A program made the position numbers and the translations under genes. Of a DNA stretch of 63,884 bases, positions 24,240-31,030 are shown piece after piece; the stretch's first letter is position 1; each line of letters opens with the position of its first letter. The stretch is from a virus: positions 1-63,884 of the IMG/VR virus record IMGVR_UViG_3300036985_002667; one strand, written 5' to 3'. Below the pieces are notes generated by a model. The model saw only the letters and a program-made list of their open reading frames with translations, did no database searches and was not told the DNA's origin.

Positions 24240-24706
24240 TGCTGTTTCCTTAAGTTAGTGGCGCGTCCTGATGTAATTTCTTTTTGGGCTAGCTTGATGG
24301 CTGTGTCCATCTCACGTACGGTTACTATCTCCATCTGCGCATCGTGCAGTTCCAGCAATTGGTTGAGTATCGTGATCTCCGGGCCAGTGGGCACGTACTT
24401 CCCCACCTTATGGCTGCGGTGAACAATATCCATCAATGTCTGACGCCCTGCTGTGACTTCGTCCGCATACTCTTTACCGAAACCCATCTTGTGCAGGGCT
24501 TCGGTAATGTTGTACATGGTGATGAGCATGCTCATGTGAGACGGCCCCGCCTCGCCTTGCAACAGGGCAAGCATCGCGGCGTGGTTCTTGAGCCGCAACG
24601 TTACCAGTTGATCGGCGTGGTCAGTCATTGGGGCAAACCCATCTTTCACATAGCCCATCGGGTTCAGAATCACACCCTTGGGCCGGTACTTACTTCTCTT
24701 GCGCAT
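24236..24706 (-). CDS. Conserved phage protein of unknown function
   Basis: This 156-aa protein has the basic start MRKRSKYRPKGVILNPMGYV and is otherwise helical (LVTLRLKNHAAMLALLQGEA, TLMDIVHRSHKVGKY, NQLLELHDAQMEIVTVREMDTAI). I recognise the family from phage and prophage accessory loci without an assigned role. The start overlaps the previous gene by 17 bases. Confidence 0.68.
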   Translation of the reverse strand: MRKRSKYRPKGVILNPMGYVKDGFAPMTDHADQLVTLRLKNHAAMLALLQGEAGPSHMSMLITMYNITEALHKMGFGKEYADEVTAGRQTLMDIVHRSHKVGKYVPTGPEITILNQLLELHDAQMEIVTVREMDTAIKLAQKEITSGRATNLRKQQ

Positions 24707-24863
24707 CGGCTCTCACCAAGGCAAGTGCTTCTTTGACCAACTCACGTACTTGCTTGGCGTCTTCTCGACCTTCTGCGGTCTGTAAGTGCGCGCCTGAGTG
24801 AATCGCAATGCCTAACAAACTATCTGCTGCGTGTAATGCCGCACTAATTAGTTCCTTGTTCAT
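24690..24863 (-). CDS. Small helical protein
   Basis: This 57-aa protein starts at ATG 24863 with GGAG 8 bases upstream. It begins MNKELISAALHAADSLLGIA and ends in a Lys/Glu/Ala helix. It overlaps both neighbours by about 17-20 bases. No function was recognised. Confidence 0.58.
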   Translation of the reverse strand: MNKELISAALHAADSLLGIAIHSGAHLQTAEGREDAKQVRELVKEALALVRADAQEK

Positions 24864-25008
24864 CTGTTTTCTCCCTTGTAAGACGCGCTTTGACTTTGGC
24901 GGTGCAGGTTGCGCATCGCCAGCGTTTGCCACTAGATGTTTTGAGCCACCCACCCCCAGCAGCAGGGCGGGTCTTCATGCAGTTGCTACAGAAGTGTGTG
25001 TCTGTCAT
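24844..25008 (-). CDS. 54-aa zinc-ribbon protein
   Basis: It starts at ATG 25008 and has two Cys pairs, C7-x2-C10 and C32-x2-C35, separated by a Gly/Trp loop (AAGGGWLKTSSGKRWR), with a Lys/Arg-rich tail. This is the layout of a small zinc ribbon that could bind nucleic acid or protein. It overlaps its neighbours by about 20 bases on each side. Confidence 0.65.
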   Translation of the reverse strand: MTDTHFCSNCMKTRPAAGGGWLKTSSGKRWRCATCTAKVKARLTREKTDEQGTN

Positions 25009-25252
25009 GGAAAATATCAATGTCCACTAAGTTGAAGTTCTCGTCGACCGAGAACCACAGAACTCTATCAGGTGGAGGCTCAACAACTTTAAGAAAATGC
25101 TCACCCGCCCGGGCCATGTCGGCAATGGCGACCAGCCACGCCGGGCGCTGGGACAAGGGCAGGTCGATGTGCGAGTCCGTGTCGAGTTCGGTGCTGAACA
25201 CAGACAAGTAGTAGCGTTCCTTGTGCTCGGTGTAGCGCATCTCAACAGTCAT
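24986..25252 (-). CDS. Hypothetical protein
   Basis: This 88-aa protein has two halves: MTVEMRYTEHKERYYLSV, then WLVAIADMARAGEHFLKVV and VLWFSVDENFNLVDIDIF. An alpha/beta fold is likely. It overlaps the upstream gene by 4 bases (ATGA). No family was recognised. Confidence 0.58.
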   Translation of the reverse strand: MTVEMRYTEHKERYYLSVFSTELDTDSHIDLPLSQRPAWLVAIADMARAGEHFLKVVEPPPDRVLWFSVDENFNLVDIDIFHDRHTLL

Positions 25253-25488
25253 GACTTCTCGTCCTCGAGCTTAGTCACCAGCTGCATCGCGCCGTACTCG
25301 TGCAGCGTCATCATGGTGCCTTTCAAAGACTCAGACGTAACGTAGGGTCGGAGCAGCTTGAGGTACTTGGAGTTGCCTACGTACTTGTCCTCGATACGCT
25401 CGGCACCGTCGAGTGCTTCGGATAATTTTTTTAGTTGCGGTTGGGTCAACAGCACTTTGGTATTGGCAATCTCAAGCAGGAACTTCAT
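25249..25488 (-). CDS. Hypothetical protein
   Basis: This 79-aa protein starts at ATG 25488 (AAGGAG upstream). It begins MKFLLEIANTKVLLTQPQ and contains LSEALDGAERIEDKYVG, then YVTSESLKGTMMTLHEYG. It is a soluble alpha/beta protein of unknown role, overlapping the upstream gene by 17 bases. Confidence 0.6.
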   Translation of the reverse strand: MKFLLEIANTKVLLTQPQLKKLSEALDGAERIEDKYVGNSKYLKLLRPYVTSESLKGTMMTLHEYGAMQLVTKLEDEKS

Positions 25489-26071
25489 CGTCGTCTCCTT
25501 CGTAGTCAAAAGTAATTTCGTTTGCTTCGCACATCTCAAGAAAGTGTTCTTCGGATGTTTCGTACTCGTAGGTCTTTTGCAACCGCGTGGCTAGCTCATG
25601 GCCTTGGTCTGTGACCCAGTCCTCGATCAGTGAGTAGATGCCCGACTGCTCTAGCTGCTCCTGCAACATGTCCTCCCAGTCTTGCGGGTCCATGTCAGAG
25701 AACACACCCTCCGGCACGGTGTAGGCGATGTTGTCGTTCCAGTCGAGCGAGAAGCCACTGCGGCGATTGTTGTTAGACACCCGTACATAGCTGCCGTCTT
25801 GGGCAAAGGCTACGTACATCGGATACCACTTCTCGTCCAGCTTCTGAGCCTGCATCCACGGGGCAATCTTAATGCGCCCGTTAAAGCCCGCCGTCCAGCC
25901 GTAGTGATCTTCGAAATAGATAGAGTCGACGTGCACCCCCATAGGGGAAACCTGCTCGGTGAAGTCGGACTCGATGAAGTCCCACCACTCGTGGTCTGGG
26001 TAGTGGTTGCACAACTCCTGCTCGTAACGCTTGGGGTCTTTCTCTTTGAGCTGCAAGGCTGTGAGCTGCAT
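25472..26071 (-). CDS. Acidic, Trp-rich conserved hypothetical protein
   Basis: This 199-aa protein has GGAG 6 bases before ATG 26071. Its features are HYPDHEWWDFIESDF, WTAGFNGRIKIAPWM, RRSGFSLDWNDNI and an acidic C-terminus ending DYEGDDDEVPA. It starts 2 bases before the stop of the VWA-metallopeptidase gene and dyad site 2 lies 36 bases upstream, so it may be both coupled and dyad-controlled. The acidic surface could reflect protein or DNA mimicry. I cannot assign a function. Confidence 0.65.
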   Translation of the reverse strand: MQLTALQLKEKDPKRYEQELCNHYPDHEWWDFIESDFTEQVSPMGVHVDSIYFEDHYGWTAGFNGRIKIAPWMQAQKLDEKWYPMYVAFAQDGSYVRVSNNNRRSGFSLDWNDNIAYTVPEGVFSDMDPQDWEDMLQEQLEQSGIYSLIEDWVTDQGHELATRLQKTYEYETSEEHFLEMCEANEITFDYEGDDDEVPA

Positions 26072-26072
26072 G

Positions 26073-27257
26073 TCAGTCTCCGATGTGCACGACGCTGCCG
26101 TAGGGTGGTCTAATCGTTAGACTCGTGAGTGCCCACAGCACGGGGTAGGGCGGGGCTGTATTGAACGGGGTGTGCCCGTCAGTGAGCACGACACAGGCGT
26201 CAGGCTTGATGTGCTTGGCACGCAGGTAGTCGAACGCCACGGGCAGGTCGGTGCCGCCACCGCCACGGGGTTGCAGGTCTGCTACGGCGAACTGGCCGTG
26301 CTCGAATGTCTGGTGGGCGGCAACGCGAGTGTCGACGTACATCACATCTACGTACGTGGGCTTAACCTGCTCGATGATGGCAGCCAGCTCGGACACGAAC
26401 CGCGTGGCAATGTCTGTGCCGAAGCACGACCCGCTGGTGTCGAACACCACCGCCAGACGCGTCATAGTAGTGCTCACCATAGACGGCAGGTAAATGTCCA
26501 TGTCCATGTACCGTCTGTTCGGTCTGCGCCATGTCGCCTCGTCACGGCCTGTGCACGTCTCACTCACGAACTCACGCAGCACCTCGCGCCAGTTACGGGT
26601 CGGGTGCAGCAGCTCACCGAATGCGGGGGTATTGTCGAGGCCCATCTGGGCAGCACGTCGCTTGGCAAGTATCTCGCCTTGGCGCAGGGCTTGGTCGATC
26701 TCCTTGATGCGCTTGTCGTCGAACGCTTGCTGCGCTGCGTCAGCGTCGGCAGTGGTGGCGTCGGGTGGGGGTGCGTCGTCGGGCAGATGCTCGTCGAACG
26801 ACTGTGGTGGGGTAGGGGGTGGGTTCTTCTTGAGGTCGGCAAAGATACGACCGACTGACCAGCCCCGGTACTTAGGCTCAGGCTGCACACCTAGGGCGGG
26901 CATGGCAAGGAAGTCATCTCCGTTGTTCATGTCCATCAGGGTCAGGTTCACGAAGTGATCCATCGCAATGTTAGCGAGCTGGGCATTTTCTGTGATGAGT
27001 GAGCGCCATACCCGCATGTGGCGGTAGGCTTTGTGTTGCTGCTCGTGCAGGATGAGCAGACGCAGTTGCGGGTCGGATAGCGTGTCGACGAACTCAGGGT
27101 TGATGAGCACGTTCCACCCGTCAGTCGCAGCGGTAGGCACGGTGTCCGTGATAGTGAGCTTGCCACATGCCATGATGCCGGCGTACCGGCAGAAGCGTGG
27201 GTGTCTCATGATGGCGATCTTGGCCTTGTTGATACGGTCTTGAGTTGGGACTTGCAT
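26073..27257 (-). CDS. Putative metallopeptidase with C-terminal VWA domain
   Basis: This 394-aa protein has SD AAGGAA before ATG 27257. The N-terminal half has a zincin motif H71-E-Q-Q-H75 after LLIL, as in bacterial DUF2201-type putative metallopeptidases. The C-terminal VWA-like domain has a complete MIDAS: D273-T-S-G-S277, GGGGTDLPVAF and VVLTDGH. In bacteria such proteins are commonly encoded beside MoxR AAA+ ATPases; here one lies 1.5 kb upstream in the same direction. A MoxR-driven remodelling or protease complex acting on host proteins is inferred. The linker (about 155-195) is Pro/Asp/Ala rich. Confidence 0.85.
   Translation of the reverse strand: MQVPTQDRINKAKIAIMRHPRFCRYAGIMACGKLTITDTVPTAATDGWNVLINPEFVDTLSDPQLRLLILHEQQHKAYRHMRVWRSLITENAQLANIAMDHFVNLTLMDMNNGDDFLAMPALGVQPEPKYRGWSVGRIFADLKKNPPPTPPQSFDEHLPDDAPPPDATTADADAAQQAFDDKRIKEIDQALRQGEILAKRRAAQMGLDNTPAFGELLHPTRNWREVLREFVSETCTGRDEATWRRPNRRYMDMDIYLPSMVSTTMTRLAVVFDTSGSCFGTDIATRFVSELAAIIEQVKPTYVDVMYVDTRVAAHQTFEHGQFAVADLQPRGGGGTDLPVAFDYLRAKHIKPDACVVLTDGHTPFNTAPPYPVLWALTSLTIRPPYGSVVHIGD
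26108..26122 (-). promoter_or_regulatory. Dyad site 2
   Basis: GTCTAA-TCG-TTAGAC is a perfect dyad inside the last codons (SLTIRP) of the metallopeptidase-VWA gene, 36 bases ahead of the next start. Its preservation within coding sequence suggests selection on the DNA word. Confidence 0.7.
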
Positions 27258-27285
27258 GGTTGTTCCTTAGTGGTTAGTGGTGTGG

Positions 27286-27696
27286 CTAGTCTCGGTACAG
27301 GTACGTATGCCCTTCGATCTCGATCTCGTCGTAGTCAGATCGGCAGTTGTCGGCAGTCGCTTTCCAATCGATCTCGATGTACCACGGTAAGGGTTTGGGC
27401 ACGTCGCCGCAGTTTTCTAGTGTGTCCTTGATGTAGTCGACGAAGTGGTCGTCGGCAATAAGGTAGTCGGCACTACCAATCTCCTCCAGCGCGTCGGTCA
27501 GCATTAGCCACTCGACCCCCTCGGGCTGGTGTTTCTCCCATACCTCGACAGTCTGCTCGCGCAGGTTGTCGTAGTCGTCGTGGTCCTCGTCGATGCCAGC
27601 AGACTCGCACATCTCATCAAGGAACTGCTCGCGCTCTGCGTCTAGCTCCTCGATCCTGTCTTCAATCACTTGCCTGCTGATAAAGTCACCGTGCAT
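27286..27696 (-). CDS. Strongly acidic protein, possible DNA mimic or antirestriction protein
   Basis: This 136-aa protein is very rich in Asp and Glu (IEELDAEREQFLDEMCES, IDEDHDDYDN). It ends PWYIEIDWKATADNCRSDYDEIEIEGHTYLY, which resembles the IDW...DY...G-TY ending of a phage family sometimes annotated as antirestriction. The charge and size recall DNA-mimic inhibitors such as Ocr or ArdA. This is inference from composition and one motif. It overlaps the upstream gene by 11 bases. Confidence 0.62.
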   Translation of the reverse strand: MHGDFISRQVIEDRIEELDAEREQFLDEMCESAGIDEDHDDYDNLREQTVEVWEKHQPEGVEWLMLTDALEEIGSADYLIADDHFVDYIKDTLENCGDVPKPLPWYIEIDWKATADNCRSDYDEIEIEGHTYLYRD

Positions 27697-27859
27697 GGCG
27701 TGCCTCCTTAAGTAGTGCCGTCTGTAGTCGTGTCAGGTCGCGCTGGTGGTCGTACATCTGAGGGCGTGGGGCGTAGGATCGGCTGATCCGTGTCGGGTTC
27801 CAGTCCTTGTGTAATCGCACGATAGTGCGTCCGTTTGATGTGGTCTCAAGTCGTAGCAT
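27686..27859 (-). CDS. 57-aa basic protein
   Basis: It has the strong SD AAGGAGATCACC before ATG 27859, and dyad site 3 sits 20 bases upstream of the start. It begins MLRLETTSNGRTIVRLHKDW and ends in an Arg/Lys-rich helix (QRDLTRLQTALLKEARHAR). Its stop falls inside the next gene. The leader signals make it a convincing gene; no family was recognised. Confidence 0.62.
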   Translation of the reverse strand: MLRLETTSNGRTIVRLHKDWNPTRISRSYAPRPQMYDHQRDLTRLQTALLKEARHAR

Positions 27860-27879
27860 GGTGATCTCCTTGGTAGTGG

Positions 27880-27894
27880 GTCTAACGGTTAGAA
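27880..27894 (-). promoter_or_regulatory. Dyad site 3
   Basis: The core TCTAA-CGG-TTAGA is intact, with G outside on the left and A on the right. It contains the TAA stop of the DUF2591 gene and precedes the 57-aa gene by 20 bases. Confidence 0.68.
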
Positions 27895-28173
27895 TGGCAC
27901 GTCTACCTCGTCGCCTATCTTGCTGGCGACGTATGCACGCATGGCTGCAACGAGTGGGGTGGGGCCTTCGCTATAGCGGGGTGGATAGTCTTCGGTTCGC
28001 GCATACCAGTGCGCCGAGGGGGTGGCCGTAATGCAGAGCCTCTCACGCTCAATGATCGGCCCTCCATGCTCCCATTTGCCGCAGTAGTTGACCGGGGACA
28101 GCACGCCCGTCAGTCTCTCTGCATGGTTCACTGCCCAATTAAGGGCGTCGCCTGTCAGTTCACTTGTTTTCAT
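27889..28173 (-). CDS. DUF2591-like phage protein
   Basis: This 94-aa protein has MKTSELTGDALNWAVNHAE at the start, GGPIIERERLCI in the middle, and GPTPLVAAMRAYVASKIGDEVDVP at the end, an excellent match to DUF2591 as remembered from phages and prophages. The function is unknown. It has a 4-base ATGA overlap with the gene before it, and its stop codon is part of dyad site 3. Confidence 0.88.
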   Translation of the reverse strand: MKTSELTGDALNWAVNHAERLTGVLSPVNYCGKWEHGGPIIERERLCITATPSAHWYARTEDYPPRYSEGPTPLVAAMRAYVASKIGDEVDVPF

Positions 28174-28448
28174 TTCACATACTCCTCTAGGGTTTGGATT
28201 AACTTCTTGCGTTGCTCGGGGTGGTGCCTTGGGTCAGACAGGTGGGCCAGAGTCAGCCGTATCATCTTCTTCACCGTCTCCTCCCGCTCGGCGTTCAGCT
28301 TGAGTAGCTTCTCGATGTTGTCGGTCAGCTGGGGCACAAGAGTGGCAGCGCGCTCCATCTCGGCCACGTGGTAGTCGGGCCACTGACTCTCGGGATACTC
28401 GCCCTTGATAGTGTTAGCGGCGAACGTCAGTAGGTCATGCAGCTTCAT
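28170..28448 (-). CDS. Helical hypothetical protein
   Basis: This 92-aa protein is almost all helix, with a probable coiled coil at 44-70 (IEKLLKLNAEREETVKKM). It is coupled by ATGA overlaps to both neighbours. No function was recognised. Confidence 0.62.
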   Translation of the reverse strand: MKLHDLLTFAANTIKGEYPESQWPDYHVAEMERAATLVPQLTDNIEKLLKLNAEREETVKKMIRLTLAHLSDPRHHPEQRKKLIQTLEEYVK

Positions 28449-28780
28449 TTCCCCTCCTTGTCCCAGTTCTGGTCCGCTTTGCGTATTGCTTCATTGGCCA
28501 TACCCATGATCGCGTCGAGCCGCTCGCCGTCGTGATAGTCGTAGACATACGCAGGAGTGGACACGATCTTCTTGAGTGCAGCCAGCAGGTCGGGTGCAGC
28601 GGCCACAAGCTGTGCATCAGCACGCCCTCGGGCTTCGGTTTCTGGGGTGTATACGCCGTGTGCGTTGCACGAAACTACAGCGGCAACGCATAGCCCGCCC
28701 TTAACGGGGCCTACATATACATGCCGTGGGTCATTGTCGTGGTTCCAAACTTCCCACGGCCCGGGTGTGTGTTGTGTCAT
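28445..28780 (-). CDS. Conserved phage protein (HTPGPW / AAAPDLLAAL type)
   Basis: This 111-aa protein starts MTQHTPGPWEVW and contains ADAQLVAAAPDLLAALKKI, a signature seen in a very common phage accessory family of unknown function. The SD is GAGGAG before ATG 28780, and dyad site 4 lies 24 bases upstream of the start. Confidence 0.82.
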   Translation of the reverse strand: MTQHTPGPWEVWNHDNDPRHVYVGPVKGGLCVAAVVSCNAHGVYTPETEARGRADAQLVAAAPDLLAALKKIVSTPAYVYDYHDGERLDAIMGMANEAIRKADQNWDKEGK

Positions 28781-28804
28781 AGTGGTCTCCTCGGTAACGG
28801 GTGG

Positions 28805-28819
28805 GTCTAACCGTTAGAA
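28805..28819 (-). promoter_or_regulatory. Dyad site 4
   Basis: The core TCTAA-CCG-TTAGA is intact, with outer bases G and A. It holds the TAA stop of the MoxR-like gene and lies in the leader of the 111-aa gene. Confidence 0.68.
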
Positions 28820-29887
28820 GTATTTGCCCATGTCGCTGGCTGCGCGCCGGAACAGTGCGTCGGCACAGGCCATCGGTGCCTTGTCACGGTTACCTGCCAC
28901 GGTGGTGATGTACAGCGCCCGGGCCTCGAACGACTCCCAGCGGTTGACGTACGTCATGACAGGGGCGATTGTCGTGCGGGTCGTGTCCATCGCCAGCCGG
29001 AAGGCCAAGATAAAGTAACTGGCCGTGTCCGGGGGCAGTGGGGCAGTCTCAGGATGGGTAGTGATAGTCTCGGTGGGCGGCAGCTTGTCAGACAGGCGCA
29101 GCAGTGCGTCCATGTCGCGGGCAGCAGACTCACCCACGGTGCCGATCAGGGCAGGTAGTGTAGCCTCGCCTAGCGTGTGGCGATGGCTGACGATGTGTGA
29201 GGCGTGAGCAAGAGACCGAGGGCTACAGAAGGCCCGGGTCTGGTTGTTGAGTGGGTTGAATATGTACGGGTTCTTGGTCGTGGGATCGTCGGCATAACAC
29301 TCGAACACTTGGGAGTATTCTTGAGCGAAGGCCAGCACCTCTGCTGCGATGGCGTTGTGAGAGGCTGTGGCCCAGTTGATCCACTCATCTGCCGTGGGGT
29401 TGGCAACAGGCAACACAGTCATGCGGTTGTAAGCATGGGCCGGGATGTTATCTCCCACGCCGTCAGTGTCGAGGTTAGTCGTGGCAAAGACTATAGAGCC
29501 CGGGGGCAGCGGGTGGTCACCGAGGCGTCGTTCGAGGATGACCGGCAACAACATGTTGAGCACAGGGCGGGACGCCTTGCCCAGCTCGTCGAGCATGATA
29601 AGCACGGGACGTGGCTGGTGTGCACCGAACCGCACATTGGGTGCATAGGTCGTGGTGGGTATGGCGGAGGGTGAGGAGGGTGAGGGTCGGTCGATGATAG
29701 GCAGCCCGAGGTCGCCTAGGTCTAGGTTGGCACAGTCGATGTAGCAGGGGTGGTAGTCAGGCATGTGACGTGCAATAGTCGTGAGGATGCTCGACTTGCC
29801 AATGCCCGGGGCACCGCGCAGCAGAAACGTATTAGTGTGTCCGCATGTTTGCACGAGGGTGGCAGCTTGCTGGAGAGTGACTTTCAT
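28814..29887 (-). CDS. MoxR-type AAA+ ATPase
   Basis: This 357-aa protein has Walker A G25-APGIGKS32, Walker B V95-LIMLDE101, and sensor 1 FATTN at 134-138 followed by RMTVLPVANPTADEW. The early strand-helix layout and the insert before the lid fit MoxR-family ATPases, which remodel protein complexes together with VWA partners. The partner here is most likely the HExxH-VWA protein at 26073, transcribed in the same direction. The C-terminal 130 residues are helical with no extra domain recognised. The leader carries dyad site 5 and the CACCTA dyad; the SD is AAGGA. Confidence 0.86.
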   Translation of the reverse strand: MKVTLQQAATLVQTCGHTNTFLLRGAPGIGKSSILTTIARHMPDYHPCYIDCANLDLGDLGLPIIDRPSPSSPSAIPTTTYAPNVRFGAHQPRPVLIMLDELGKASRPVLNMLLPVILERRLGDHPLPPGSIVFATTNLDTDGVGDNIPAHAYNRMTVLPVANPTADEWINWATASHNAIAAEVLAFAQEYSQVFECYADDPTTKNPYIFNPLNNQTRAFCSPRSLAHASHIVSHRHTLGEATLPALIGTVGESAARDMDALLRLSDKLPPTETITTHPETAPLPPDTASYFILAFRLAMDTTRTTIAPVMTYVNRWESFEARALYITTVAGNRDKAPMACADALFRRAASDMGKYF

Positions 29888-29913
29888 GGTGTGTCCTTAG
29901 TGGTTGGTAGTGG

Positions 29914-29934
29914 GTGGTCTAACGGTTAGACCAC
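29914..29934 (-). promoter_or_regulatory. Dyad site 5 (longest copy)
   Basis: GTGGTCTAA and TTAGACCAC flank CGG, a perfect 9-3-9 dyad, the longest of the set. It lies 26 bases upstream of the MoxR-like start and shares its last bases with the adjoining CACCTA-type dyad. Confidence 0.78.
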
Positions 29935-29947
29935 CTATTGCTAGGTG
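29932..29947 (-). promoter_or_regulatory. CACCTA dyad, copy A
   Basis: CACCTA-TTGC-TAGGTG is a perfect 6-4-6 dyad immediately after the stop of the 255-aa gene and touching dyad site 5. An identical 16-mer is at 31032-31047. There is no T tract, so a binding site is more likely than a terminator. Confidence 0.6.
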
Positions 29948-30715
29948 TTAGACCGGGATGTGCGTCGTCGTGGTCTCTATCGTGTGGTACATGGGCTCCT
30001 TGGCCTTAGTGAGGATGTGGTTGAGGGCGTCCTTGGCCGGCAGCTTGTGCTGTTGCCACGTGACGTAAAGGGTCGGATAACTGTATGACGCGGCAATGGC
30101 AGGCCACAGCTCAGGCTGTGTGGTGACGGCAAGCTCTAGCGCTCGAGAGTCGTATAGCTTGTGCTTGTAATAGAGCTGTTGCGTCTCGTTGGCAGCGGCA
30201 GCGTCCTTAGTGTCCGGCACTCCTGCGTGCAGCACAGGGAACACTGAGCGGAACTCCCGTGCCTGCTTATGGAATGGCCGGGACTGAGTGGTGTCGATAC
30301 ACCGGCGCTTGAACGGGAGAGGGCGTCGTGGGGTGCCGTGTTGGTTGAGGTGCATGCCATCGTAGAAGGCGTAGTGGCCGTGACCGGGCACGTAGAGGTG
30401 CCACTGGCTGAGCCCGAACCGCTTGCATGAATAGATACGGGTGGGCAGCTTGATAGTGGCAAGAGCTTGGTTGAGCGTGTCCTTGGTGATGTTAGTGCGC
30501 CACGAGGCGGCAGATAGCTGCACACGCCCATCGGGGTACGCTCGCAGTATTGTCGTCTTGTGGCACACAACCTCTGCGTGGGTGGGGGAGATGGCAACGC
30601 GCTGGTTGGTGCGGCGGCGGTTGTGGGCGTAGAGCGGGGCGTACCCCACGTATGCACCTCGTTTGTATTTGTATTCGTCGTAGTGGGCAGTCAGCAGGTC
30701 GTAGGCAGTGGTCAT
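29948..30715 (-). CDS. Conserved hypothetical protein
   Basis: This 255-aa protein has SD AGGAG before ATG 30715. It is basic and Tyr/His rich. The segment VVCHKTTILRAYPDGRVQL followed by WRTNITKDTLNQAL recalls a family in environmental phages with a V-x-L-(S/N)-x-G/A-W-x-T pattern; the role is unknown. Dyad site 6 is in its leader. It lies in the same transcript as the MoxR gene and may serve the same early function. Confidence 0.65.
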   Translation of the reverse strand: MTTAYDLLTAHYDEYKYKRGAYVGYAPLYAHNRRRTNQRVAISPTHAEVVCHKTTILRAYPDGRVQLSAASWRTNITKDTLNQALATIKLPTRIYSCKRFGLSQWHLYVPGHGHYAFYDGMHLNQHGTPRRPLPFKRRCIDTTQSRPFHKQAREFRSVFPVLHAGVPDTKDAAAANETQQLYYKHKLYDSRALELAVTTQPELWPAIAASYSYPTLYVTWQQHKLPAKDALNHILTKAKEPMYHTIETTTTHIPV

Positions 30716-30730
30716 GGTGTCTCCTAGGCA

Positions 30731-30745
30731 GTCTAACGGTTAGAA
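30731..30745 (-). promoter_or_regulatory. Dyad site 6
   Basis: The sequence is GTCTAA-CGG-TTAGAA. It contains the TAA stop of the 58-aa gene and lies 15 bases ahead of the 255-aa gene start. Confidence 0.68.
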
Positions 30746-30916
30746 CGTGGGGGTGTGAACGACGGGGGTACCGTCGGGGCGTGCGGCAACAACTACCGAC
30801 ACTTCGTATGCACGCTTGGCCTTGAACAGGGCAGCGGCAATGTCTCGGGCTTCGAGTGAGGTGTTAGCTTGCACCTCACGCTGTTGATTCTTATAAAAGG
30901 CAACGTATGTATACAT
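30740..30916 (-). CDS. 58-aa hypothetical protein, first gene after a consensus promoter
   Basis: It starts at ATG 30916 with AAGGGG upstream. It begins MYTYVAFYKNQQREVQANTS and contains DIAAALFKAKRAYEVSVVV, a plausible small alpha/beta fold. It is the first gene of a transcript from the TTGACA-17-TATAAT promoter at 31000-31028, and dyad site 7 is in the leader. Its stop lies in dyad site 6. Confidence 0.65.
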   Translation of the reverse strand: MYTYVAFYKNQQREVQANTSLEARDIAAALFKAKRAYEVSVVVAARPDGTPVVHTPTF

Positions 30917-30934
30917 GGTGTCCCCTTAGTGGTA

Positions 30935-30951
30935 GGTCTAACGATTAGACC
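30935..30951 (-). promoter_or_regulatory. Dyad site 7
   Basis: GGTCTAA-CGA-TTAGACC is a perfect 7-3-7 dyad. It begins about 42 bases downstream of the predicted start of transcription and ends 18 bases before the ATG of the 58-aa gene. Confidence 0.78.
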
Positions 30952-30981
30952 CGGCGCAAGGTGGCTGGGTCGTGGGTGAGA

Positions 30982-30995
30982 ACTCAGTATTGAGT
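30982..30995. promoter_or_regulatory. Short dyad at the predicted transcription start
   Basis: ACTCA-GTAT-TGAGT straddles the expected +1 of the 31.0-kb promoter. Its position suits a repressor site, but it is short and seen once. Confidence 0.35.
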
Positions 30996-30999
30996 ATAT

Positions 31000-31028
31000 A
31001 TTATACCATACATTAGTCTATTTGTCAA
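31000..31028 (-). promoter_or_regulatory. Sigma70-type promoter, perfect consensus
   Basis: On the minus strand TTGACA (31028-31023) and TATAAT (31005-31000) are separated by 17 bases. The -35 box lies 3 bases beyond the CACCTA dyad copy B. It should drive the 58-aa, 255-aa and MoxR-like genes with host RNA polymerase. Confidence 0.85.
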
Positions 31029-31030
31029 GT

